A stretch of DNA of 64,000 nucleotides from Dicaeum eximium (lineage: Eukaryota > Chordata > Aves > Passeriformes > Dicaeidae): NCBI GenBank assembly GCA_013396995.1, contig VWZP01010715.1:1302001-1366000 (forward strand), given 5' to 3'. Position numbers and translations under genes: made by a program. Below are positions 26,748-38,640 of this stretch, piece after piece (the first letter of the stretch is position 1; each line of letters opens with the position of its first letter). The notes beneath the pieces were generated by a model. The model was given only the letters and a program-made list of their open reading frames with translations. It was not told the DNA's origin and did not search any database.

Positions 26748-27789
26748 TCATTATATATAAAAGAAATTATATTTGTAAAGTTATAGCCCTGTAAAAGATG
26801 GATTAAATTATAGTGTATGTATAGAGATACTTTGAGGATAATATGCTTGAAAGTAAAAAAAAAAAAACAAACATAAATAGCCAACAACAAACACTGACCC
26901 CAGTGCAATAGAGATTTGTAAGTTGAACCCACACATCTCCCACATTCACACAACAAAACCCAGTGTGTGAGGGTTAACACTATACCATTGCTAGTGATCA
27001 TCATCAGTAGGAGTGCAGTACTGAACAACTATCAGTTGCTGCCTTCTGTAAAAGGCTCCAATAGTTTTATATTAAAGAATCATTTTTATGTTTACCCGAA
27101 ATATTTATAGGATTCTCTCCAGGTATTGAATTAGGAGAAAAAGAGATGTAAATGATCCATGTCAGAACAAAGAATAACTATTTTATGAGTTTACTGCTCA
27201 GCTTATTACTCTGTGCTGGCATTTGCTTTACCACCTTGACAGTCTGAAGTAATTTAGTAGATTGTACACCATCACTACTTTAATTACAATGCTTCGCTGA
27301 GCAGTCACTTGTGCACTGCTAAGAATTTTCTGCTAAGAAATTATTCTGTCCACTGCCATCAAGCCATAACTTGAGGACTTAATAACAGAGGTACATGTAG
27401 CCAAAAGCTACTCGTGTGGAAAGAATGACAACCACTACCACACAAAAAAGCACTGCAGTCAGATGCAACAGTTAAATCTCAGGCACCAAACCAATCCACC
27501 AGGCTTCTGCTAAATGGCTCTGTTTGATCTCAGTTCTGCAAAGGTGCCCTCCTACTGCAGGGCTGCTTGTGAGATGCTTTGTAAGGATTGCCTTACCTAA
27601 TCTCAGACCCTCCTATTTTCTCCACAAAGATATAACTCATCTATCACTCTCAAGAATCCTCCATTTCCTAGCTATCAAAAGCAGAAAACTGGGTGTGAGA
27701 AACAAAAAGGGTCACTAAGAGAATCCCAGTTGATCATTTCATATAAATAAAATCTTCCTTATGAAAACTCAAAGTAGCTCTATGAACAC

Positions 27790-27910
27790 TAATTAGTAGC
27801 TTGCTGTTAGCCTTAAAAGGGCCTTTACTTGCCCCAGTTTCACAGACAGAGAGGCAGAGGTTGTTCAAGTACTTGTTCAACATTACAGTCTAATTATAAC
27901 ACCCACTCTG
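27790..27910 (-). mobile_element. MIR-like SINE relic
   Basis: The + strand 'gccccagtttcacagacagagaggcagaggttgttcaagtacttgttcaacattacagtc' followed by '...actctgactcagattt' parallels the reverse complement of the MIR core (ccccattttacagatgaggaaactgaggcacagaggttaagt.acttgcccaaggtcacacag...). Similarity is moderate and contains gaps. MIR elements are old and sparse in birds, so a score from a profile search would decide this call. Confidence 0.45.
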
Positions 27911-28976
27911 ACTCAGATTTCTACCAAAAAAAATCATTAGTTCCCAGCACCTATGATAAGGATAAGAAGAAGACCAGGAACTTCTGATGACTTGGTCTGG
28001 TCCTTTATGCATGGAAACAAAACCCAATGTTTCCTCATGAAACTAAAGGCTTGCATTTTGCATTATAAAGATATGTAGCAATAAAATTTCCTGAGGCTAT
28101 TTGGATGACAGTCCAGCTCAGTTTGGAAACACTTCAGAAAATTTGGCAGGATATTAAAAAGAAAATTTCTAAATGTCATAACTGTAGGGGGGGAATCCTT
28201 CTCTCATAAACAGTTGCATCTGTGTAATTAAGCTTGGCAGGGATGTTGTTCTCTGGTTCTTGTAACAAGAGTTATCAGCAATGGGAGGAAGTTCAAAACT
28301 TGTGAAGTAGGACAGAGGCTCCTCCTTTACCATGGAATACGCATTGAGAACACACATCACTCTCAGTTTAATCAATTAAACTTAGTTAAATAGAGTTAAA
28401 CTAATTTATATTAGGGTATAGGACAGGGGATTATTTGCCAAGAAAACCTTGAAGCAAAGTTTCAAGTGATTCCATGGGAAAAGTGTTTCCAGCCAGAGGG
28501 CTGAAGCTTCTTTTGCTGGCACAAGGGCAGTGAAGAGCACAGCAGCTCTGGTTCCAGAGTAACTGAAAGAGCTTGAGGATTCTACCCCTGTATTTGTCAA
28601 GCCCTGCAACATAAAGGGTAGCAATTACAAATTTTCTGCTCCAGACCAATTTGGATTCTTCCTATGTATAGCAATATAATTTTCAGTTAACACTTTTTTC
28701 CTGCACATAAACTTATATGTATTTTCATTTTTTTCAGCTCTCTTCCAAACAGATCCTAATCTCTCAGCTGGTTTATTTTTCTTCTCAACACACATTACTT
28801 TAATGACAAAGTTAATTTTCTTGTACTAAAATAAGATAAAATTTATTTAAAGAAATTAGACCTCGAATGAAAGCAGAGATGAAAAAACCTGCATTAAAAC
28901 ATAGGAATTAGCACTATATGCATCAGAGTTGTCTATACACGTTTTCTTTCCAGCTGGTATCAACTTTTCAGCTGTT

Positions 28977-28997
28977 CACACTATCAATGATAGTGTG
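28977..28997. repeat. 21-base palindrome
   Basis: The arms cacactatca and tgatagtgtg are perfect reverse complements separated by a single A. This would form a ten-base-pair stem, or it could be a dyad site for a dimeric factor. No flanking context indicates a function. Confidence 0.85.
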
Positions 28998-29473
28998 TAC
29001 TTTTAAGATTTCCATTAATGATTAAGAATCTAAAATACCAAAATAAATAAACGTCTGTAAATAAACAGACACTAAACATTTATATCAGCATTCACTTTTT
29101 CCTACATAATATCCAATGAAATGCTAAGGGAACTGCATATCAGAAAAATATGATTCTTACAAGAGTGAATTTCTCAAATACAATTAAAAATTAGTATCTT
29201 TGAGGTTCAAGAAGCAATAGCTACACCAAAATCCTGGTATACTCCTGTATTAATAGATCCTGACAGATTTTCAGCTGGACTCCACATATCTAGCTTTTTG
29301 TCTCTGAAAGTACGTTTATAAATGTATTTTCTCTGGTGACACTGAAGTTTTAATGCAACTCAGTCCTCCCAAATCACCCTCTCAAGTGTCCTGGAAAAAT
29401 TGTTTCTGGTTCCAGAACATAAAAAAATATATTGGACAAAAATAGTTTTAGCCTCAGCCAGTCCTTTTCTCAG

Positions 29474-29564
29474 TTCATTGCAAATTGCCAGAATAGTTCT
29501 ACCAGGGCAAACGCTGCTGATGAGCATTTGAGAAAGGAAAGGTTCATGTGTTGCCAAGTAGTTG
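29474..29564 (+). CDS. Weak candidate exon (91 bases)
   Basis: The segment lies between a fair acceptor ('cagccagtccttttctcag') and a strong donor (gtaagt at 29565-29570). It is open in one frame, starting in phase 0 and ending in phase 1. The peptide would be about 30 residues (FIANCQNSSTR... ending CCQVV) and I recognise no family in it. A short open segment with splice-like edges will occur by chance in 64 kb, so this is only a candidate; it could equally be a cryptic exon. Confidence 0.15.
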
Positions 29565-30680
29565 GTAAGTGCAGCAGTTCTGAGAAAGGGATTCCAGTGT
29601 CACCAATGCTGGTTCAGCTCCAGAGCATTCCTAAGGGATTTGCTAACACACTGGGAGGTAACTTAGGGCTCCAGCCAAATGGTGAAATGTAAATTCTACC
29701 ATCTAAGGACAACTGTACTAAGACAACTGTCTTTGGTTTTTAAGGCAAAGTCAGAAAAAATAAGCACGTATAACTTAGTACCCTTCTGTATCTTTAAAGT
29801 GTCATTTATCTTAAAGATAATGAATAATTAATGATGAAAAACCAGAAGGAGACAACATTATTTTAAAATGTTTTACTATAACGAGCATATGAATAAAAAA
29901 TACTAATACAGAAATTCAAGTATTTTTTCCAATTTTAGTTATTTTGAGAAAAATAAAAATTGAAGTTTGACATGTATATATAAAACATGTTCATAAACAT
30001 TTTTAAAACAAAGACATTTAGATAAAGTTCCTGGTTAATTTTAATGAATGGTTACAGCCAAATTTTCTCACTGTAAATGCAACCACTCGATGAGCTCGAT
30101 AGCCCAGAAACAAGTGAAATATTTTAATACTTATGTCTACATTTTGATCTCCAAATTAGATACACAAATCACATGAATGTAAAAATACTGCAAAGCATTG
30201 TTGAGGATTCCTGTGGCAATATCTCTACAAACACATTTAATGTCTGGACCAATTCCAATAGCGCATTGAAATACAAGGCAATATTTCATAGCTTTTAAAA
30301 TTAAAACAATGGGTCATTAACACAAGGTTCCTTCAGATTATCTTTACAGAGATAATGATAATATCAGAGAAAGCCTGGAACTGTTATCTTGCTTTTCAGT
30401 GTATTCTAAAGAACTCAGATATATTAAGTAAGGCCATACACTTCATGCAGTCAATTCTCAGTGGTATTTCAGGAGAGATTTATCGAACCAGTAGATTGTT
30501 TCCTCTCAGATACCACTGAGACATGCTCATGGAATTCTAAGATGTTTACAGTAAATTAGAAACTAATTAGTTGAACTGAAATGCCAGCACCTGCTCCTGC
30601 ATTATTTAAAAGAAGAAAGAGGGAAAAGAAAAAATCAACAGAAAAACATTTAGAGTTTCACAAATGGAGATAATACTTCA

Positions 30681-30702
30681 GGGCCTGGATTTCTCCAGGC
30701 CC
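30681..30702. repeat. Small perfect hairpin
   Basis: The arms gggcctgg and ccaggccc are separated by the six-base loop atttct. It is GC-rich within AT-rich surroundings. There is no U-tract, so it is not a terminator-like structure. Confidence 0.7.
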
Positions 30703-33700
30703 ATTTAATCATTTGAAAAGGTTGTCAGAATTATTGGGTTATGAAACTGAATCAATGCATCTTAGATATTTTTCCTTCCTGCAGCTTTATAGTCATTATT
30801 GTATTAAGATTCTGGCAAACAAGGCCAACAATATTTATGGTTCCTGCCATAACATTAAAAATGCATATCCCATTCAGATTTTATGAATCTTGAATTGCAG
30901 CAGGAAATGAGCAGTTTAGATGATAATTGACTTGTAAGGATTAGAACAGTTCAGGTTTCCCCCTGCGCAAAGAGAAGGTTCATCTGAGGTCTTGCAGATG
31001 AATAATTCCTTCAAAACATCACATCTGTCTTCACTAAAAGGTGCTTTTGTTCTGCAACTCTATAGTGTGACAATTACAGTTATTAGTAAATCAGATAGAG
31101 CAGGCACAACTAGCCATTTTGTGGTGGTAAAATGAGGGTGAAATACAATCAAATATTAGATACATGTGGTATTTCATATAATGCATAACAAAATAACCTG
31201 CCAATCCTAATGAGCTTGTAATTTAATCAGGAAAATATAGCACCAAGGCAATTCTGGATGGGAATGTGTATCATCAGTGAGACAATCAAAGTAATAAAAA
31301 TGCTCTGAGAAGAACTGTGTTTCACATGGAGAACAGAAGGGGAAATTTTCATAGTACAGGAATTAAGAAGCTTTTCATATCAGAGAAAATTCCCCAAATT
31401 ACAGCACTTAGAAGGAAAAAATATATGTTTTTCATATGCTATTTTGTTTATAGCCATATTCCATTATTCCATTTCAATGAATAATTGCCAAAGTATAATC
31501 ATCTTTTCTTGCTATCAGTGTGCAAGAAGCAGAAATATCTTCTTTAATATCTTTTATATTCTACCTCAGTATACAAGCACAGGAACCAAACAAATACTCA
31601 GGTGGAGCTTGCTGTCTCAAACAAAAGCTCAGAAAGTATCCTCAATAATATTAGATTTCATAAATTGCCTAAGATCCCTGTTAACAAATTAAATATTTTA
31701 GTTTTCCAGCAAAGTTCTCTGATCTTTTTTCTGCCCTTTTCTATACCTTTTTCTCAGTTTACCCATATGTCCTCTTAAATTTTGTAGCTACTCTAATTGC
31801 TTAATCTGACCTTCAATCAACTCATCAGATCTAATCTGCAATGCTGCTATGCTTAGAAGTCCCCAAACAGCAAGAAAACTGGTTTTGTACACCTTGCTGT
31901 ACATGAGTTCTGCTGTGACTTTCCTTCAGAATTTTTCTCTTAAATCAGGTATCAGACTATTGCCTTTTTCATGGTAATTATTCTTTTAACAAAAAGAATA
32001 AAAATTAATTTAGGAAGCTCTTAAGAAAAATTTTGTTATTATAACATTCTATTGGAACATGCTTAAAAATATGTTCATGACTGTAATTTAACTGAAACAT
32101 TTCACTTCAATGAGATACTAAACTCGTTATGTTGCTGTGATATGTTTCAGTATTCGCACACATTAGGTCCCATTTCCCCCATCAGTGAGTGGAAACACAA
32201 ACCGTGCATGCAGTGTTATACTGTGCTCTCCTCACACTCTGTGTCCTCTTCCATGGAAGCACCACAGGGGATGGAGAGCGTAGATCCAGCTCACAGGAGA
32301 CCAGAACTACTCCCACAGCACCACAGTTTAATGTCAAACAGAACTATTCCATCAAAAAAGTACAAATATTTCCACATGACAGGGGTGGGAGTGAGTAGTG
32401 GAAGTAGAATTTTTCCTTTTGTCAAAGAGAAACCTCAGATTTCGGTCATCACATAGCCCAGGAGTGTCACACACAAAGTCTTACACAAATACATGGGCAC
32501 CTGGGACACCTCTTTAGAGTGCACAAGTCTCTCTACATGTATTTTGTGACAAATTTGAAGGAGCTCGAACACCTGAGGATTATGTATGTAATATGCTAAC
32601 CTAGCTTGCTCATGGCTGCAAATAAAAGTTTGGGTTACAAGAATATAGAAGCTTTCAAGTGAGGTGGGTTTTTTTCTCAGAAAAAAATGACCATGATGAA
32701 TGTTTTCCACTGGCTTTTGGTTTTGGAATGTGCTGGTGGCTTTGGAATAATTTTACTTGAAAAATAAATAATCATAGGAAAAGAAGCACCAGACATAGGT
32801 TAACAACATGGACCCTAAAGAAAAAATCTTAAAGAGAAATATACGCTGTCATAGAATCATAACAAATGTGACTTGAAACTGTGAGCAGACACACAGGCTC
32901 TTATTTTTCTTATTTTCATTAAAACTGAAATTTGCATAAAATTTCTGGAAAAACAAAATAAGGATATGAAGTAGACTCAGGCTTATCATATCATTCAAAA
33001 ACATATTTTAGCTCAAACTGGAATTGAACCAAGTTCCAAGCATTATTTTGGAGACATTGCTGAACTCTGCCATTCTCTCAGAGGCTTGCAGTTCAGAGGA
33101 ATGGATTGACCAGGTGCTGACATCATTGCAGAGGGATTTCCAGCTCTGAGCCTGTCTGCATTGCTTGGAATCTCCCTGCCCTAATCCCCATCCATCACCA
33201 CATGCATGGACAAAATCTTTTCACTGTCTTTACTGCTCTTTACAGCTCTGCAAACACTAGCAAAGAGATCAGTTATTTGGTTGTACTTCAGGTTGAGTAT
33301 TTGCTGTTTCTAACAAGCAGGATCTTTGTTCCCTAGCCTCCTACAGAGGACACCTGTGCTGAGCTGGCAGACAGAGCCAAGCCCTGTCCCTCCTCAGGAG
33401 CCACCTGCAGTGGCACTGCCTGCACTGTTCCTACACGCGTGTGCTCATCCAGCCGAGGGGACAGGCACAAAGGCCTGAGAAGCTTTGAATCCTGCTCCCC
33501 AGAGCTGTGCAGCTATTCTTATTCCAAATGCAACATTATACTATACGTTTCTTCAGTTATACAACACCTTATGCCATCCTCAAGGGCACTTCAAAGAGGC
33601 TGTGATTTTCCACTTGTAACACTTCCCATTTCCCAGCAGAGATGAAGAAACCCTCCTTGGCTGAAGCCTGAGCAGCATGCCTGACTGTACCACATGGTTA

Positions 33701-35175
33701 TTTTGAAACCAAAATATTGTAATTTCCATTATGAAACCTGTTCTGGACTCATGGGATGGTTGAAAAAATAACCTTATTGGCTTGAATTCTAATGAAAATA
33801 GCATCAAACGCACTGGAATCAGACAGAACAAAAAGAGTTGCTCTCTATTTCCTGAAACAGATATAGCTCTATTATTAATTAATCTCCCTAACTGGAGCAA
33901 TCACAAATAATCCAGTTTTTTTTACTAATCACTTGTCAAGTAAATCAAAAAACCCCATCATGCTTCATCAGCAGATAATAAATAATATAATGCAAGTTTC
34001 CCTATCTAGACATGAGTAAGGAGTTTGGGAATGAAGAGCAAACATTTTAAAACAATACTTTTACTACTTGAGCAAGTCATTATTATGATAATGTTTTATT
34101 TATTATTACTTAAAATATGACTAAGTTATTTTTTGTTTCACATTAACATGTACAAAATTTGTATAGCAATTTCAGGGCACTCCCTTTCAAAATCACATTG
34201 CTACGTTTTGAATATGGGTGGATTAACTGTTCCTCCTCTAAGTATTGCTGGCTTTTCTTTTTCCAGCTGAAGTCAATGCATTAGTCAGGCTATCACCACC
34301 ATAAACAAATGTAATCTATTTCATGCATTGATTAAACCAGCAGAGCCTGAAGGAACTTCACCATCCAGGAAACCAAATGGGTATTTATAACTTCCATTCA
34401 TGCTCTTTTTGCATACAGATTGTGAAATCGTAGAGGTAGCGTTTTGTTTTCTGACCTAATGCATTTGAGTAGAGAGATCAGTCAATTTTGCAAAAGAAGC
34501 AAAAAGAATTTAAATAAATGTTTCAAATTCTAAAACTAAGTCTGCCAGTAATATGCAGTATATTTTAATATAGACATTACACAAGTTCCATTCTTGAAAC
34601 ACACCTGCTTTAAAGAACTTCAACTTTTGCTTCAACTGCTGGACCTCACTGCTGTCACTGCTCCCCATATGTCTGGCCCTGTGAAAAGCAGCACACGATT
34701 TGCTCTGAGAGGGGCACTAACAAAAGATTAAACTGATTATAATCCCCACATGTGGATTTTAAGGGAGGTAATGCAAATACATGTATTTCCAGCACCTGTT
34801 TATAAAAATTGAATACTCTTGTACCTACTTATGGCCCATTCACAACTTAACTCCACTAAATCATAGTTTTCTGAATAAAAGATTTTGTCAGCACTTTAGA
34901 GTCTTTGTTTTCCTCATTTCCAATCCCAGAGGTTTCAAGTAGTTCTGAGCCTAGCTGGGATCACAAAGTATTGTAAAATAAACCATGAGTCTGGGTAGGT
35001 TGTTAGGGGTTTTTTTGAGGAAACAAATAGCTAATACAAATAACTACTTTATCTTGTTTAAAAAAGTTATCTCCACAGCCTGCTGACCGTGGCTAGGAGT
35101 AGTTACTTAGGGGGAGTCACAGGAAAGCTTGTACCTATTGATTCTTCCCCTTCTATTTTGTAAGATTTTGCCTAT

Positions 35176-35450
35176 CTTAGAATCAGAATTGTCTGAAAAA
35201 GACCTCTAAGCTCATCAAGTCCAACCATTAACCCAGCACCGCCCTGTTCACCACTAAACCATGTCCCTCAGGGCCACACCCATAGGTTTTTTGAAAACTT
35301 CCAGGGAGGGTGATTCCACGCCTTCCCTGGACATCCTGATTCAAAGCCCAACCATATTTTCAGCAAAGAAAGTCTTCAAAATATCCAATGTAAACCTCCC
35401 CTGGGGCAACTTGGTCCTGTCACTTGTTACCTGGGAGAGGAAGCTAACCT
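35176..35450 (-). mobile_element. CR1 LINE, 3' end fragment
   Basis: The + strand opens 'ttagaatcagaattgtctgaaaaagacctctaagctcatcaagtccaaccattaaccc' and continues 'accactaaaccatgtccctcagggccacaccc', 'cttccagggagggtgattccacgccttccctgg', 'atccaatgtaaacctcccctggggcaactt' and 'cacttgttacctgggagagg'. This is a very clear CR1 3' UTR in reverse complement, so the element lies on the minus strand with its 3' end at 35176. It is 5'-truncated at about 275 bases and better preserved than most copies here, which suggests a younger insertion. The frames at 35261-35497 and 35341-35523 are shadows of it. Confidence 0.95.
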
Positions 35451-35694
35451 TTGTTTGGGAAAAATATAATAAAATCCATTTTGAAGGGCAAAAATGACAG
35501 AAACAAAAAATTATAAAAAGCACTTAGAAGATAAAAAGCATCTATTTACATCTATTTACAATCCCCCAAGAAAATTTAAATTAATCTATATACTGCACAT
35601 AATTATATAAAGAAATACTAAAGAAAGGATAGAAAAGTCAGGATCATCATGTAACAACACTTGGAAGAAAATGGGAAGTGGAAAGCCTGGACAA
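35451..35694. other. Spacer between two CR1 copies
   Basis: AT-rich unique-looking sequence. It includes a ten-base direct repeat (atctatttac twice, about 35540-35560). Confidence 0.6.
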
Positions 35695-36032
35695 ATCACA
35701 GGATCAGAGTAAGTCTGAAGTTGGCAAAGACCTCTGTAGTTTGTCAAGACCAGTTTCCTGCTCACAGCAGAGCCAGCCACAGCTGCTTGCCCGGGATCAT
35801 GTCCCGACAATCCATCTCCAAGGACCAATACTCCACAGCCTCTCTGGTCCTGTCACCACACATCCCTGAAAAGAACCTGATTTCACCACCCATCAGCAGG
35901 TACACATTGATAAGCCTTGTTTTCTCCAGGGTGAGCAAGCCTGGCTGTCTCCTGTGCCAAAGGCTACACCTGAATCAACTTTGTGGCCCTTCAATGGACT
36001 CTCCAATATGTCCATGTCTTCCTTGTATTTCT
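35695..36032 (-). mobile_element. CR1 LINE, 3' end fragment with internal deletion
   Basis: Opens 'aatcacaggatcagagtaagtctgaagttggcaaagacctctgtag' and follows the CR1 order: 'ttcctgctcacagcagagccagcc', 'gatcatgtcc', 'atctccaaggaccaatactccacagcctctctgg', then 'cctgtcacc', 'gaaaagaacctgatttcacc', 'gtacacattgataag', 'tctccagggtgagcaagcc' and 'tggactctccaatatgtccatgtcttccttgta'. The step from 'cctctctgg' directly to 'tcctgtcacc' implies an internal deletion of roughly 100 bases relative to the usual consensus. The 125-codon frame at 35661-36038 is the antisense shadow of this repeat. Confidence 0.92.
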
Positions 36033-38498
36033 TGTTAGCATATCATGTTCCTAGCTTTGTTCTCCATTTGGTACACAAGGACTTTGGGACATGCAAATTA
36101 GTGAAGAGATAACTAACTAAACAAATAGAGACACAAACCTACAGTTAAAAAAAAAAAAAAAAAGGTTAAATATTCCTGACAGGGCTGCTCAAAATTCTGT
36201 ATCATTCCAATCTCTAGTTATGTTTACTTATTTGAACAGAAAACATTGTCATCTCAACAAATGGTACTAACATTTTATCTTTGTACAGCCTGTGTTCTTC
36301 ATAATTTAGGTATTACAGTATGCTGTCAAACTTTCATTAAATACTTGTTTGTCTGGAGAGAGGAGAGGTAGCCCTTTGCCTTTCATTTTTCCAAAGCAAA
36401 GCAAATGTGTATCTATGGTAGAAGAGTACAGACTAAAAAAAAAAAAACTTCCCTCTTCTTGTATGTATTTTGGTAGTGAAATATAGTATGGGGATTTTTT
36501 GGATAAGAAAAAAAATTACAAGTAAAGGCTGCACTGAATTTATTTGTACTATAACAGACAGTTGTAGGTTTAGATACATAGATAAGAAATTAAGAGTTTG
36601 CAAACTGTACTACCTACAATTTTATGATGTCTATACTAAATCCCATCTACAACATTTTTAAATTGAGCGGTGGGAATTTTCAAAGGAAGGATTTTTTTTT
36701 TTTTAAATCGTGAACTATTTCAAGAAAATCTGGAAATGTAATTTTTCATATCAGGTTTCCTGATAATGTATTATGAATGCTTAGAGCAAGTGTGTTCTTC
36801 AATGAATCACTGCAATGCACACATGGAAATCCAGTAGGTTTCCTCACACAATTAGGCACCTAATTATGTGGGGGGAAAAAAACCAAAACAAACAAATAAG
36901 TGCCTAAATAAATACCTATGATAAAACTGCCCGTTGATTTCTTGTTCTCATTCAATTTTTAATAGTGCATTCTTGCCTGTACTAGCTATAAAAATATTAA
37001 GCATGTGCCAGTGCAATGGGCATACACTTAATATTTCAGTTTATATCAGCAATTATTACTTCACTGGGAGCAACATATACAATATTTCTCTCATGAAACA
37101 CACATGAAATAATTTGCTAGAGTATTTGACCAGTCAAATCTGGTTCATTCTGTTGACTGGTATTGATTCTGAACAAAGCAGACAGTGCTGCATTTTTCAA
37201 AACCTAGACTCAATAAATTCACAACCGCACCAATTGAGCTGACAAACCAGAAGCCATACAATACATTTACATTCACAGCTAGCATGCCTTCTCTGATCTT
37301 TTTCCCCCAGACATGAGACTGTAATATGATTTATTCTACACTATTATTGCTTTCTATGTCCCAGTCCATGTTTTTGCTTAGGGACGCATGATGAATCAAC
37401 TGCCAGGGGCCAGCACACTGAAAAAGTGAGAATATGAAGACATGATAAGGTGAAAATGTGATTACAGCTCCAAACCACCCCCAAAAGAAAGACCCTGTCA
37501 CCACAGCTTACACACCACAATTTAGAGACTAATATGAATCAAGAGTGAAAAGTCAACCAGAAATTTTGAGCAGACTACTGAATAAAATGACATGGTATGT
37601 GCCAAAAAATTAGTCAAAAGAGAGAGAAGAGTAAAAAGTCCTGTATCTTATTCTGTAAGCTGAAAAAACCTAGCCTGCAATTCACCTAATTTATCACACA
37701 TTTTCATCAGCTTGCAGAGAACTGTTACCACAACATTTGCCTTTCTACAGACTTCTTTCTAGAGCAGCTGAGAAAAAAAAATTTAGAAACACAGTTATGA
37801 TAAGAGTACTTCTCCTTAGCACTGCCAGCTTACTGGAGGTTGTTGCCTGCCCCACTGCTGGCAACCAGACACCCCAGAGCTGCAGCCAGCCCTGCAGCAT
37901 CGCCCCACAGGCTCCCCGTGCTGCACAGAGGGGTCAGCTGAGGTGAATGGCTGGATGCTCTTCACAACAGGAGAAGTATCATGGGCACCTCTGCAGCCCT
38001 CAGCATCCTGCCATCATTACCACGCTTTATTAAGAAAAAAGAGAACCTTTCACAGTAATGTGGAAATATTTCCTGCAGCAGGAGGCTTTGCTGGAAGGCA
38101 TCACGCCCCAGTAGTGCTCTGCCTCTGTAGTGCTGGACCTCTGAAGCTCAATGGGATTTCAGTGATAATTACTTTTGACTGAAGGCAGAACAAGAATAAA
38201 GAGGGCAAAAGCTCACAATGTGCACACTGTGTCAGCCCTTGTCATGAAGACAGACAGCTCAGGAAGCTCCTCTCTGTTAGCTGGTTGAGTCCACTGCTGT
38301 TCCTGCTTGCCATCGATAAAAGCCACAAGCATCCCAGCTGTCCAAGCTGAAGGATGAAAATCACTTTCAGACAACTTAGATGACAAAAAGTAGAATTTTT
38401 AGAGTTAGTTTGTTTTTCCAGCTCTCATTATTAAAAAAAAGGTCTTCAAATGGTGACTCCATTTACTTTGGATACATTGCTTAAGCTGAGGTGAGTCC
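36033..38498. other. Anonymous DNA with A/T homopolymers
   Basis: No gene is recognised. It contains A17 at 36147-36163, A12 at 36436-36447 and a T run near 36692-36704. A GC-rich stretch at 37825-37945 carries a chance open frame (37737-37946). Confidence 0.55.
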
Positions 38499-38640
38499 TA
38501 GAATCATAGAATATGCTGTGTTGGAAAGGCCCCCACAAGGATCATCAAAATCCAGCTCCTGGCCTTGCATAAGGCTGTCCCAAAAACCACATCCCGTGCC
38601 TTAGTGCATTCCCCACGTGTCCTCAAGACAGGTGACACTG
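38499..38640 (-). mobile_element. CR1 LINE, short 3' end fragment
   Basis: The + strand 'tagaatcatagaatatgctgtgttggaaaggcccccacaaggatcatcaaaatccagctcctggccttgcataaggctgtccc' and onward matches the CR1 variant with 'cccacaaggatcatcgagtccaactcctggccctgcacag'. About 140 bases remain and the intact 3' terminal octamers are at the low end. It belongs to a different CR1 subfamily from the copies at 35.2 and 35.7 kb. Confidence 0.93.

Larger units (their letters stand above)
21481..27789. other. Anonymous AT-rich DNA with simple-sequence tracts
   Basis: No gene is recognised. It contains the purine-rich tract at 24199-24297, an A12 run at 24146-24157 forming an A/T palindrome around GCTT, a 20-base tandem duplication at 25438-25481 and an A/C-rich tract at 26656-26747. 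The open frames are short and unremarkable. Confidence 0.55.
27911..35175. other. Anonymous AT-rich DNA, no confirmed gene
   Basis: No interspersed repeat is recognised. It contains a weak exon-like segment (29474-29564), a 21-base near-perfect palindrome (28977-28997), an 8-bp hairpin (30681-30702) and a modestly GC-rich stretch at 33320-33480. The open frames here are within chance length. Confidence 0.5.

Noticed and set aside
32848..32870. 'catagaatcata' motif, like the CR1 3' terminus
   Set aside because: The following bases (acaaatgtgacttgaaactg) do not continue into the CR1 pattern. The octamer alone is too short. The same applies to 'catagaatcatcagc' at 52566.
35661..36038. 125-codon frame on the + strand
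   Set aside because: It lies over a minus-strand CR1 3' end (35695-36032) and is its antisense shadow.
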